Positions 34,637 to 42,318 of a stretch of DNA of 64,000 bases are shown here, piece by piece. Origin of the DNA: Bradyrhizobium nitroreducens (lineage in GTDB: Bacteria > Pseudomonadota > Alphaproteobacteria > Rhizobiales > Xanthobacteraceae). The stretch lies in NCBI RefSeq assembly GCF_002776695.1, contig NZ_LFJC01000003.1:3265784-3329783 (forward strand), written 5' to 3'. The first letter of the stretch is position 1. Each line of letters begins with the position of its first letter. Below the pieces are notes generated by a model. It was given only the letters and a program-made list of their open reading frames with translations. It made no database searches and had not been told where the DNA came from. A program made the position numbers and the translations under genes.

Positions 34637-34653
34637 GGAACCTCTAAGGTTCC
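34637..34653 (-). terminator. Small hairpin after yidD
   Basis: GGAACCT (34637-34643), loop CTA, AGGTTCC (34647-34653), between yidD and the small membrane protein. The stem is short and there is no T-run, so this is a weak call. Confidence 0.35.
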
Positions 34654-34686
34654 GCAGAGCTCGCCGAGACGCAGGACAGCTCAATC

Positions 34687-35025
34687 TCAGGATGCGTTGA
34701 CGCCGCGCCAGCGGCCGTAGCGCCAAGGCAGATACCAGCGCGCGCCTTGCGGCGCGGCGAGCGGCACATTGTCGATACCCGACGTGCCGAAAGGATTGCA
34801 ACGCAGCAGCCGTGCGAGCGTCATCCAGCCGCCGGCCCAGAGGCCGAAGCGTTCGATCGCCTCGTCACCATATACGGAGCAAGTTGGCAGATGCCGGCAA
34901 TTGTAGCCAACCAGCGGCGACAGCGTGTGCCGGTAAAGCCAGATCAGCGCACGGCCGAGTCGGCGCGGGAGCCGAAGCGCCCCTTCGAGCGAACTGGAAC
35001 AGTGCCCGCAGGCTGAATGCTTCAT
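34687..35025 (-). CDS. yidD: YidD membrane protein insertion efficiency factor
   Basis: A 112-residue protein with the YidD/DUF37 core: LIWLYRHTLSPLVGYNCRHLPTCSVYGDEAIERFGLWAGGWMTLARLLRCNPFG (about 28-81), with the three conserved cysteines in C-R-H-L-P-T-C and RC-NPFG. YidD is a small amphipathic inner-membrane-associated protein that assists YidC-dependent insertion. The extra N-terminal CGHC and C-terminal RYGRWRG lie outside the core. It is not beside yidC or rnpA here, which is usual in many alphaproteobacteria. Confidence 0.93.
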   Translation of the reverse strand: MKHSACGHCSSSLEGALRLPRRLGRALIWLYRHTLSPLVGYNCRHLPTCSVYGDEAIERFGLWAGGWMTLARLLRCNPFGTSGIDNVPLAAPQGARWYLPWRYGRWRGVNAS

Positions 35026-35265
35026 GTGCGCTGTGCCGTCAGGTTAAGCGATGAGGTGCCCGGTTCCGCCGCAAGGAACTGCCAGGGAACTGTAAGCTGT
35101 TGTTTGCGCGCCATATTTTGCATGCTTTTTGGGAGCAGTGCAGCAAGTACCTATGGACGATCTGTATTCCCCCGGATACCATTTTTGTGACGTCCATGTG
35201 TAGACTCGACAGACGTAAAACGGGGCTTGCCTGAATCGCCTCTGGGGCTTGGGGAAGGGACCAGT

Positions 35266-36159
35266 TTGAAAGTTCTGAAGTCGCTCAATCTTCGCGGCTG
35301 GTTGCTTGTGGGAACCGCCGTCTGTGGAGTCGTGCTGGCTGGCGCCGTCGCGACATTCGGCTCATCTGCCCGGGCCGGCGGCGCGCTGGAAGAGCGCAAG
35401 CTGCCGATGAAGTTCAGCTGGATTGCCTGCGAGCCGAATTGCCGCGGCTGGGTCAGCGCGGTCGGCATCATTACTGCCGACACGCCGAAGGATTTCGAAG
35501 AATTTTCTCGCGGCCGCCAGCTCGGCGGCGCCACCGTGGTGCTCGATTCCAGCGGCGGTTCCGTCAATGACGCGATCACGCTCGGCCGTCGCTTCCGCAA
35601 TCTCGGCCTCCTGACCACGGTCGGCGTCAGCCTGCGCGGCGGTCAGTCGGCCCGTCCCGCCGTCGCGTCCGAGGCCTATTGCGAATCCATGTGCGTGTTC
35701 CTGCTGCTCGCCGGGAAGAAGCGCTACGTGCCGGAAGCGGCCCATGTCCGCGTCCACCAGATCTGGATGGGCGACCGCGCCGACGATGCCAAGGCGGCGA
35801 GCTACAGCGCGCAGGACCTCATGATCGTGGAGCGCGACATCGGCCGTCTCGCCAAATACACTTTCGATATGGGCGGCGCCGGTGACCTGCTGTCGCTCGC
35901 TCTCAGCGTTCCGCCCTGGGAAGATCTCCACGAGCTGGACGCCGGCGAGCTCAAGCTCACCAATCTCGTGACGACCGATCTCGTCGCCGACGTGCTGCCG
36001 CATGTGGACATCTCCGCGCCGGCGATGGCGGAGCTCGCGCCGAAGACGCAGGCGAGGTTCGGCGCGGAACCGGAGCAGCCGGCCAAGTCGACCAAGACGG
36101 CGGAAGCCCTGGTGCCGACCGGCGGCGTGGCCGCGCCGGCGGCTGCGACGCAGAAGTAA
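35266..36159 (+). CDS. Periplasmic ClpP/crotonase-fold-like protein
   Basis: A 297-residue protein. TTG 35266 with GGGAAGGGA upstream is the best start; the frame extends to TTG 35227. The N-terminal hydrophobic segment (LRGWLLVGTAVCGVVLAGAVAT) is a signal or anchor. The core has ATVVLDSSGGSVNDAITLGRRFR (about 88-110) and EAYCESMCVFLLLAGKKRYVPEAAHVRVHQIWM. The substrate strand with GGS/GGxV and a Ser or Cys in a C-x3-C helix recall signal-peptide-peptidase A/ClpP-like serine proteases. The nucleophile would be within C-E-S-M-C, but catalysis is not certain. The C-terminus is Ala/Pro/Lys-rich. Confidence 0.68.
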   Translation: MKVLKSLNLRGWLLVGTAVCGVVLAGAVATFGSSARAGGALEERKLPMKFSWIACEPNCRGWVSAVGIITADTPKDFEEFSRGRQLGGATVVLDSSGGSVNDAITLGRRFRNLGLLTTVGVSLRGGQSARPAVASEAYCESMCVFLLLAGKKRYVPEAAHVRVHQIWMGDRADDAKAASYSAQDLMIVERDIGRLAKYTFDMGGAGDLLSLALSVPPWEDLHELDAGELKLTNLVTTDLVADVLPHVDISAPAMAELAPKTQARFGAEPEQPAKSTKTAEALVPTGGVAAPAAATQK

Positions 36160-36185
36160 GCTCTCAAATCCTGGAAATCTCGCGC

Positions 36186-36232
36186 TGCAATCTCTGGATT
36201 CCGGGGTCGTCGCTTGCGACGTCCCGGAACGA
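36186..36232. repeat. Short derivative of the TCATTCCGGGG palindrome
   Basis: Contains TGGATTCCGGGGTCGTCGC and TTGCGACGTCCCGGAACGA, an approximately 40-bp hairpin related to the larger repeats at 2715-2863 and 38095-38197. It lies between convergent gene ends and could help termination. Confidence 0.65.
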
Positions 36233-36242
36233 TCAAGAGAGG

Positions 36243-36710
36243 TCAGCCCTGCGCCGCGGCCGGCTGTTTGGTGCCGGACTTCGTCTTGGCTTCGATCTGG
36301 CCGATGGCATCGACCACGGCATCGAAGGTGAGAAGGGTGGAGGCGTGGCGGGCCTTGTAGTCGCGGACCGGCTCGAGGAATTTGATGTCCTCCCACTTGC
36401 CTTCAGGAGGCGCACCGTTCTCCTTCAGCATCTTGCGAACAGTTTCGCGTAACTCGCGGAGTTCGCTCGCAGTCGAACCGACAACCCGACTTGCCATGAT
36501 GGATGAAGAGGCCTGGCCGAGCGCACAAGCCTTCACGTCATGGGCGAAGTCGGTGACGGTGTCGCCGGTCATCTTGAGATCGACCTTGACGGTCGAGCCG
36601 CACAGCTTGGAGTGGGCCGTGGCGGTGGCATCGGGGTCCGACAGCCGTCCGAGACGTGGAATATTGCCCGCCAGCTCGATGATCCGCTTGTTATAAATGT
36701 CGTTCAGCAT
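36243..36710 (-). CDS. IscU/SufU-like iron-sulfur scaffold homologue lacking the third cysteine
   Basis: A 155-residue protein of the NifU N-terminal-domain family. The first two ligand cysteines are in the expected places: C37 in KLCGSTVKVDL and C62 in VKACALGQASSS. The usual third site (RxKCATL near the end) reads RHASTLLTF (about 121-129), so the third cysteine is missing. A role in cluster carriage rather than assembly, or a regulatory role, is possible. The C-terminus is Lys/Gln/Ala-rich. It is divergent from folE and not with isc or suf genes. Confidence 0.83.
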   Translation of the reverse strand: MLNDIYNKRIIELAGNIPRLGRLSDPDATATAHSKLCGSTVKVDLKMTGDTVTDFAHDVKACALGQASSSIMASRVVGSTASELRELRETVRKMLKENGAPPEGKWEDIKFLEPVRDYKARHASTLLTFDAVVDAIGQIEAKTKSGTKQPAAAQG

Positions 36711-36959
36711 GTGATGGAGTCCAGCACTTCCATGCCCACTTCCGCCCTTGATCGGCCTTGGCGGGCGCCGTCCAGGGACCTATATAGGGTCGGAACGGGC
36801 GGAAAAACAGTCCGGCGGTGCGGCGGTGATCCAGGTTCGCGCCGTCAACGTTATGATCGCAGGACCTTTCGCCAAAACTGTTCTGTTCAGGCGTCCGGCG
36901 GCTTGGCCGCCCCGTCTGCCGGTGACACTCCGGCCGTAAGGCCGTCGAACGGAGTCGAT

Positions 36960-37637
36960 ATGGACGCAACAATCAAGCCGATCCGCCCCAACAAGCAGCT
37001 CGAGAGCCGTCCGGCCGAGCTGGACCCCGCCGAATTCCTCGCGGCCGCCGTCCGCGCCGACCAGCCGCGCCCGGCGCGCGCCGAGGCGGAAGCGGCGGTC
37101 AAGACGCTGCTCGCCTATATCGGCGAGAATACCGAGCGTGAAGGCCTGCTCGACACGCCGCGCCGCGTGGTCGAGGCCTTCGACGAGCTCTATCAGGGTT
37201 ATCACCAGTGCCCGGCCGAGGTGCTCGACCGCACGTTCGGCGAGACCGCCGGCTACGACGATTTCGTGCTGGTGCGCGACATCGAGTTCACCTCCCAGTG
37301 CGAGCACCACATGATGCCGTTCTACGGCAAGGCGCACATCGCCTATACGCCGGTGGAACGCGTCGTCGGCCTGTCCAAGCTCGCCCGCCTGACCGACATC
37401 TTCGCCCGCCGGCTCCAGACCCAGGAGCATCTGACGGCGCAGATCGCGGCGGCCATCGACGAGGTCCTCAAGCCCCGCGGTGTGGCCGTGCTGATCGAGG
37501 CCGAGCATACCTGCATGTCGGTGCGCGGCGTCGCCAAGCATGGCGCCTCCACCTTCACCAGCCGCTTCACCGGCATGTTCCGCGACAATCCGGCGGAGCA
37601 GGCCCGTTTCCTGTCCCTGGTGCGAGGCACGCGCTGA
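36960..37637 (+). CDS. folE: GTP cyclohydrolase I
   Basis: A 225-residue FolE. Zinc ligands and catalytic residues are in EFTSQCEHHMMPFYGKAHIAY (C-E-H-H, about 109-129) and EAEHTCMSVRGVAKHGA (H-x-C, about 180-196). REGLLDTPRRVVEAFDELYQGY is the family N-terminal helix. It converts GTP to dihydroneopterin triphosphate, the first step of tetrahydrofolate synthesis (or of queuosine in some bacteria). Start ATG 36960 (MDATIKPIRP) is chosen over upstream open frame. hisI follows after 28 bp on the same strand. Confidence 0.96.
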   Translation: MDATIKPIRPNKQLESRPAELDPAEFLAAAVRADQPRPARAEAEAAVKTLLAYIGENTEREGLLDTPRRVVEAFDELYQGYHQCPAEVLDRTFGETAGYDDFVLVRDIEFTSQCEHHMMPFYGKAHIAYTPVERVVGLSKLARLTDIFARRLQTQEHLTAQIAAAIDEVLKPRGVAVLIEAEHTCMSVRGVAKHGASTFTSRFTGMFRDNPAEQARFLSLVRGTR

Positions 37638-37665
37638 CCTCGCGAATAGATCGGCGAGGTCGCCC

Positions 37666-38088
37666 ATGTCTGCTCACTCCCACGAGATCGAGGAAGGCTT
37701 GTCCTTCCTGCCGCGCTTCGATGCGAACGGGCTCGTGACTGTCGTCGCGACCGACGTCGCCAGCGGCGACGTGCTCATGGTCGCGCACATGAATGACGAG
37801 GCGCTGCGCAAGACGATCGCGACCGGCGAGGCCTGGTACTTCAGCCGCTCGCGCAAGGCCTTGTGGCAAAAAGGTGAGACTTCAGGTCAAACCCAGCGCG
37901 TGGTCGAGATGCGCACCGATTGCGATCAGGACGCGGTCTGGATTCGTGTCGAGCAGATCGGAGCCGCCTGCCACACCGGGCGGCGCTCGTGCTTCTATCG
38001 CAAGGTCGAGGGTGAGGGCGGCGGGGCCAAGCTGGTCTTCACCGATGCCGAGCGACTGTTCGATCCGGACACGGTCTACAAGAGGTAG
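37666..38088 (+). CDS. hisI: Phosphoribosyl-AMP cyclohydrolase
   Basis: A 140-residue monofunctional HisI. SGDVLMVAHMNDEALRKTIATGEAWYFSRSRKALWQKGETSGQ is the substrate- and metal-binding region. MRTDCDQDAVWIRVEQIGAACHTGRRSCFYR holds the D-C-D-x-D and C-H-T-G-x-x-S-C metal ligands. It opens the purine ring of phosphoribosyl-AMP in histidine biosynthesis. No HisE domain is fused, as in most alphaproteobacteria. Start ATG 37666; it may be cotranscribed with folE. Confidence 0.96.
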   Translation: MSAHSHEIEEGLSFLPRFDANGLVTVVATDVASGDVLMVAHMNDEALRKTIATGEAWYFSRSRKALWQKGETSGQTQRVVEMRTDCDQDAVWIRVEQIGAACHTGRRSCFYRKVEGEGGGAKLVFTDAERLFDPDTVYKR

Positions 38089-38094
38089 CTCGGT

Positions 38095-38197
38095 GTCATT
38101 CCGGGGCGCGCGAAGCGCGAGCCCGGAATCCATCGTGCGGCATAACGCGTAGTGGAATGGATTCCGGGTTCGCACCTGCGGTGCGCCCCGGAATGAC
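38095..38197. repeat. Palindromic dispersed repeat, second full copy of the TCATTCCGGGGC family
   Basis: The outer arms GTCATTCCGGGGCGC (38095-38109) and GCGCCCCGGAATGAC (38183-38197) match perfectly; inner GAGCCCGGAATCCAT pairs with ATGGATTCCGGGTTC apart from one base. It begins 6 bp after the hisI stop and ends 13 bp before a CtrA-type box, so it may separate hisI from the next gene. Confidence 0.88.
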
Positions 38198-38210
38198 CGA
38201 TCGGGCCGAA

Positions 38211-38225
38211 TTAACCCCGCATTAA
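38211..38225. promoter_or_regulatory. Perfect CtrA-type box TTAA-N7-TTAA
   Basis: TTAA-CCCCGCA-TTAA: both half-sites and the 7-bp spacing match the CtrA consensus exactly. It lies 80 bp upstream of ATG 38306 of the lytic transglycosylase and shortly after a repeat, with no other gene between. Because ctrA is in this same window and such enzymes open the wall for flagella and pili, direct CtrA control is likely but inferred. Confidence 0.6.
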
Positions 38226-38305
38226 CTATACCTGTCCCACGGTGAGACGACAGGGCGTCCGAATTGCCGGCGCCACTCAACGCCGCGCGAGGCGGGCACG
38301 TCATC

Positions 38306-39331
38306 ATGTCGGTCGACAATTCCAGTGCCACGCAGACGGCCGCTCTCGATCCGACGCGGGCACGCGTTGCCGGTGCGATCAAGCAGGCCTCGAACGTCAC
38401 CGGCGTCAGCTTCCAGTACATGCTGACCACCGCCAAGATGGAATCGGATTTCGATCCGACGGCGGGAGCCTCCACCTCGTCGGCGCACGGGCTCTACCAG
38501 TTCATCGACCAGACCTGGCTCGGCACGGTGAAGGAGGCCGGGACCCAGCTCGGCTACGGCAACTATTCCGATGCCATCACCCGGACGTCGTCAGGCACCT
38601 ACGCCGTCGACGATCCCGCGATGAAGCGCTCGATCATGAAGCTGCGCGACGATCCGGAAGCTGCATCCAGCATGGCCGCCGCGCTGACGCAGTCGAACAG
38701 CTTCAAGCTCACCGGTCTGCTCGGGCGCAGGCCGAGCGACAGCGAGCTCTACATGGCGCATTTCATGGGCGTCGGCGGCGCCGCAAAGCTGATCGCCAAT
38801 GCCGAGGACAATCCGCAAGCGGTCGGCGCGCGGCTGTTTCCCAATGCCGCCTCTGCCAACCGCTCGATCTTCTACGCCAAGGACGGCCGCGCCCGCAGCG
38901 TCTCCGAGGTCTACTCCGTACTGGACGCGCGCTATGCCAGCGCGGCGAATTCGAAAGTGACGCGCAGCGCGATGGCGATGTATGGCGGCACGCCGTCGAC
39001 CACGCAGGTCGCGAGCGCGAATGGCGTGCAGCCGACCGCACCTGTTGTCGACAACGCGGCTTATCTCCAGACTTTTCCCAACACCAACACCAACGCCGTG
39101 ACGCCGGTCGGCGCGACGTCATCGACGACGGTCGCTGACAATACGCCGGTCGCGCCGGCCTTCCGCTCGATCTACCAGCCCGGCGATGCCACGCAGCCGG
39201 TCTCGACCACGGTGCAAAAATTGTGGGGCAACAACGCCTCGCTCACCTCGGTGGCCTCGGCCACGCCCGACGTGCGTCCGCCGCAGCCGCTCGATCTCTT
39301 CAGCGACCGCAGCGGCACGTTCAGCAGCTGA
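38306..39331 (+). CDS. Lytic transglycosylase (SLT-like) domain protein
   Basis: A 341-residue protein starting MSVDNSSATQ. Residues about 30-110 resemble the transglycosylase SLT domain: VSFQYMLTTAKMESDFDPTAGASTSSAHGLYQFIDQTWLGTVKE has the catalytic Glu in M-E-S-D-F and the S-x-x-x-G-L-Y-Q-F motif. No signal peptide is visible, unlike many family members, so export may follow a flagellar-type or other route. The C-terminal half is Thr/Ala/Asn-rich. A perfect CtrA box upstream suggests a role in flagellar or pilus assembly through the wall. An upstream ATG at 38264 is less likely. Confidence 0.83.
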   Translation: MSVDNSSATQTAALDPTRARVAGAIKQASNVTGVSFQYMLTTAKMESDFDPTAGASTSSAHGLYQFIDQTWLGTVKEAGTQLGYGNYSDAITRTSSGTYAVDDPAMKRSIMKLRDDPEAASSMAAALTQSNSFKLTGLLGRRPSDSELYMAHFMGVGGAAKLIANAEDNPQAVGARLFPNAASANRSIFYAKDGRARSVSEVYSVLDARYASAANSKVTRSAMAMYGGTPSTTQVASANGVQPTAPVVDNAAYLQTFPNTNTNAVTPVGATSSTTVADNTPVAPAFRSIYQPGDATQPVSTTVQKLWGNNASLTSVASATPDVRPPQPLDLFSDRSGTFSS

Positions 39332-39374
39332 TATCGTAGGCGCACAACGACGGGGTATGTGCGAGAGTATCTCT

Positions 39375-39520
39375 TCCTCTCGTGTCCCGGGCGCGCTGCA
39401 GCGTGAAACGCTGCTGCGTTGAGCCGGGACCCATGCGTCGCCGGCTTCCACTCTCAAATTATGGGCTCTGCAACACATCACTTCGTGCTGCGCTGCGTCC
39501 GGGGCACGCGAGCGGAGGCG
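39375..39520. repeat. Extragenic repeat, TGTCCCGG-GCGCTGC family, with A/T-rich tail
   Basis: TGTCCCGGGCGCGCTGCAGCG, AACGCTGCTGCGTTGAGCC and GCGCTGCGTCCGGGGCACG repeat elements also seen at 58990-59050. The following 130 bp to the DUF2336 start are A/T-rich, with TTAA-CAAATCA-TCAA (39532-39546, imperfect CtrA-type spacing) and CGCTTTGTTAAGCG. There is no gene in 39332-39653. Confidence 0.65.
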
Positions 39521-39653
39521 ACTTTGTTCCCTTAACAAATCATCAACAAAACCAGCCAGTTATGGTGAACGCTTTGTTAAGCGTCGTGGTTTATTTTGTG
39601 TTGTAGGTGACGAGCCGTCACCATTTTCGTTTGTTGTGTAAGCCGGAAGCAGC

Positions 39654-40829
39654 ATGATTGTTCGGCAGTTCATCAATTGGATCAGGACCGCGCCCGCCGG
39701 CGAGCGGGCGGAGGCGACCCGGGCGTTGGCCCGGGCCTGGCTGATCTCGGATCTCTCCCATGACGACCGCATCGCCGCCGAGGGTGCGCTGCTGATGCTG
39801 CTCGACGATCCCTCGCCGCTGGTGCGGCAGGCGATGGCCGAGGCCTTTGCGCGCAGCGCGGAGGCGCCGGCGTCGATCGTGCGGGCGCTGTCGGCGGACC
39901 AGCCGACGGTGGCACTGCCCGTGCTCGAACATTCTCCCTTGCTGATCGACGCCGACCTCGTCGACATCGTCGCCACCGGCAATGACGACGTGCAATGCGC
40001 GGTTGCCCGCCGCATCGCGCTGCCGGTGTCGGTCTGCGCCGCCATCGCCGAAGTCGGCTGTGCAGCGGCCGCGCTGGAGCTGATCGAAAATCCCCATGCC
40101 GAGCTGGCGCCGTTCTCCTGGAATCGCATCGTCGAGCGCCACGGCCACCTGGCCGCGATCCGCGAGGCGATGCTGGTGCTGGATGATCTGCCGTCCGCAA
40201 CCCGCGCCGCGCTGGTGGCAAAGCTCTCCGAGACGCTGGCGCAATTCGTCGTGGCGCGGAACTGGCTGAGCGCCGATCGCGCCGACCGCATCACGGTCGA
40301 GGCGCGTGACCGCTCCACCATCAACATCGCGGCGCGCTCGCGCGGCGAGGACATGCAGGGCCTGGTGCATCACCTCCGCGTCACGGGCCAGCTGACCGCC
40401 GGCCTGATCCTGCGCGCGCTGCTGTCGAGCAATCTCGATCTGTTCGACGCGGCGCTGGCCGAACTTGCCGATCTGCCGCTGGCGCGCGTCACCGCGCTGC
40501 TGCACGACCGCGGCGGCAACAGCCTGCACGCGCTGCTGCGTCGGGCCGGGCTGCCCGAGGCGACGTTCGCCGCGTTCCAGGTCGCGCTCGATGCCTGCCA
40601 CGAGCAGGGCTTTGTCGACAGCGACGACGGCGCGGTGCGGCTGCGCCGGCGCATGGTCGAGCGCGTGCTCACCCATTGCGAGACCGACCGCGGCGCCACC
40701 GAGCCGCTGATGGTCCTGCTGCGCCGCTTCGCCACGGAATCGGCGCGGGAAGAGGCAAGGCTGTTCTGCGACGAGCTGGTCGCGGACGAGACGATCGATC
40801 CTGCGTACGAGGATCTGATCGCGGCGTAG
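39654..40829 (+). CDS. DUF2336 protein, helical HEAT-like
   Basis: A 391-residue, almost fully alpha-helical protein. ISDLSHDDRIAAEGALLMLLDDPSPLVRQAMAEAFARS (about 30-67) is the typical DUF2336 opening, and HEAT-like pairs of helices follow. DUF2336 proteins are alphaproteobacterial and of unknown biochemical function; some are linked to cell-cycle or stress regulation. No enzyme motif is visible. The upstream A/T-rich region has TTAA elements. It precedes the convergent Hpt/receiver pair, which may be related in function but not by operon. Confidence 0.85.
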   Translation: MIVRQFINWIRTAPAGERAEATRALARAWLISDLSHDDRIAAEGALLMLLDDPSPLVRQAMAEAFARSAEAPASIVRALSADQPTVALPVLEHSPLLIDADLVDIVATGNDDVQCAVARRIALPVSVCAAIAEVGCAAAALELIENPHAELAPFSWNRIVERHGHLAAIREAMLVLDDLPSATRAALVAKLSETLAQFVVARNWLSADRADRITVEARDRSTINIAARSRGEDMQGLVHHLRVTGQLTAGLILRALLSSNLDLFDAALAELADLPLARVTALLHDRGGNSLHALLRRAGLPEATFAAFQVALDACHEQGFVDSDDGAVRLRRRMVERVLTHCETDRGATEPLMVLLRRFATESAREEARLFCDELVADETIDPAYEDLIAA

Positions 40830-40995
40830 CGAGATGCCGTGGGGCAGGCAAGGGCGCCAAGCGCCGTGCCCACGATTTCTCAGTGATAACGGGGTAAGAA
40901 GACGTGGGTACGCTACGATTCTGATCGTGGAGATAGAGCCGGGCCTTTCAACATCGTCGCGAGTTTTTCGCAATGACGAGCGGAGAGAGCGGGGC

Positions 40996-41574
40996 TTACT
41001 CCGCCGGCGCGATGCTCGGCGCCAGGATCACCTCGAGATGCTCGGGGCGGTCGCGGTTGACCTGGGTCAGATAGTCGTCGGCGACCTTGCGCAGGCGGCG
41101 GCTGAGCTCAGCGGAGACGCTGATGCTGTCGAGCTTGGTGTTCTCGTGCACGATGGCGAGGATGGCGTTGATGTGGTGCGTGAACAGCTCGGCCGGGACC
41201 TTTTCCAGATCAGGCGCGTGCTCGATGACGCGGCACAGGCTCTCGGCGATTCCCGCCGCGGCCGGATAGCCGAATGTCGCGGCGTCGCCCTTGATGTCGT
41301 GGGCGGCGTGAAACAGCTCGTTGCGCCGTTCCCTGGTGAAGCCGTCATTGCGGATGGCGACATAGGCGGCCGACAGGCGGTTGACCTCGATCGTCATCCA
41401 GTCCTTGAACTCGCCGGAGAGGCCCGCGAGAGCCTGCTCGGCGCGGCCGACTGGATCGTCCAAGTCCTTCTCGTCGACGCGGCGCAGCACCTTGCGTAGC
41501 GGGTTGGGTTGCGTGATGATCTGGTGCGTGGCGAAGGCCTTGACCTCGATGTCCTTTGCGCTGTTCTTCGCCAT
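40996..41574 (-). CDS. Histidine phosphotransfer (Hpt) domain protein
   Basis: A 192-residue protein with a central helical Hpt domain. ELFHAAHDIKGDAATFGYPAAAGIAESLCRVIEHAP (about 86-121) carries the phospho-acceptor His in H-D-I-K-G-D. The N-terminal 60 residues are extra. It should relay phosphate between a hybrid kinase and a response regulator. The CheY-like gene lies 29 bp upstream on the same strand, so the two probably form a dedicated relay pair. No partner kinase is adjacent. Confidence 0.88.
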   Translation of the reverse strand: MAKNSAKDIEVKAFATHQIITQPNPLRKVLRRVDEKDLDDPVGRAEQALAGLSGEFKDWMTIEVNRLSAAYVAIRNDGFTRERRNELFHAAHDIKGDAATFGYPAAAGIAESLCRVIEHAPDLEKVPAELFTHHINAILAIVHENTKLDSISVSAELSRRLRKVADDYLTQVNRDRPEHLEVILAPSIAPAE

Positions 41575-41603
41575 GATGCCTGCCTCGTCTGAAGACGCCT
41601 GCG

Positions 41604-42149
41604 CTAGATGGTGGAGCGGGCCTTGTCGAGCAGCGAGGGCTGCTGCAGCACCTCGTGCTTTTCGCCGACGCGGCGCTCGGGGCCCATATAGGCGGAGTTG
41701 GTGTTGCGGCGCCGGTCCGGACCGAAATAGGTCTTGGTCTTGATGAAGGGCCGGGGATTGGCGACGACGTTGAGGATGCGCTGATAGAGTCCCTTGGCCG
41801 AGATCGGCTTGGCCAGGAATTCGGTGACGCCGGCATCGCGCGCCACCGTGACGCGGCGCTTCTCGGAATGACCTGTCAGCATGATGATCGGCGCGTAAGG
41901 ATTGCCCTTGGATTCCGGCTGCCGGATCATCTGCGCGAGCTCGAGCCCGTCGAAGATCGGCATCGCCCAGTCGGTGATGACGATATCAGGCACGTAATGG
42001 CTGTACATTTCCAGCGCCGTGGCGCCGTCCTCGGCTTCATAGACCTCGCGCGCGCCGAACGAATGCAGCAGCGTGCGCAGGATGCGGCGCATGTGCGGAT
42101 TGTCGTCGCAGACGAGGAAGCGCAGCTTGTTGAAGTCGATACGGAACAT
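41604..42149 (-). CDS. CheY-like receiver with DRRR/GPERR tail
   Basis: A 181-residue protein starting MFRIDFNKLRFLVCDDN. The receiver domain has acidic pocket D15/D16, phospho-acceptor Asp in IVITDWAMPIFDG (about 59) and Lys in FLAKPISAKG. After the domain comes a tail of about 50 residues with FGPDRRRNTNSAYMGPERRVG, which recalls rhizobial receivers linked to Hpt proteins and motility. The upstream region has a strong dyad (42173-42209). It is the first gene of the receiver-Hpt pair. An ORF extending to 42287 lacks support. Confidence 0.88.
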   Translation of the reverse strand: MFRIDFNKLRFLVCDDNPHMRRILRTLLHSFGAREVYEAEDGATALEMYSHYVPDIVITDWAMPIFDGLELAQMIRQPESKGNPYAPIIMLTGHSEKRRVTVARDAGVTEFLAKPISAKGLYQRILNVVANPRPFIKTKTYFGPDRRRNTNSAYMGPERRVGEKHEVLQQPSLLDKARSTI

Positions 42150-42172
42150 GACGCCTGGGCCAGAGCGGTCAA

Positions 42173-42209
42173 CCTTCGTTAACCATATCGTGGCGGGGGT
42201 TAACGAAGG
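42173..42209. promoter_or_regulatory. 12-bp inverted repeat with GTTAAC cores, upstream of the receiver gene
   Basis: CCTTCGTTAACC (42173-42184) and GGTTAACGAAGG (42198-42209) are perfect inverted arms with a 13-bp spacer; flanking CAA/TTG extends them with a one-base offset. The left arm reads TTAACCAT, an alternative CtrA-associated motif reported in Caulobacter. It is 24 bp from the receiver gene's start and also upstream of the divergent DUF2975 gene. Operator or transcript hairpin are both possible. Confidence 0.5.
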
Positions 42210-42318
42210 GTTGCTGCTGCATTTGGAGACGCCCTCAGGGGGGAATGGCGGAATATCGTAATTCTGCCATTTTTTATCGTAAAACAATAAAATATGTCAT
42301 TGCACAGGAGCTAGTCCG

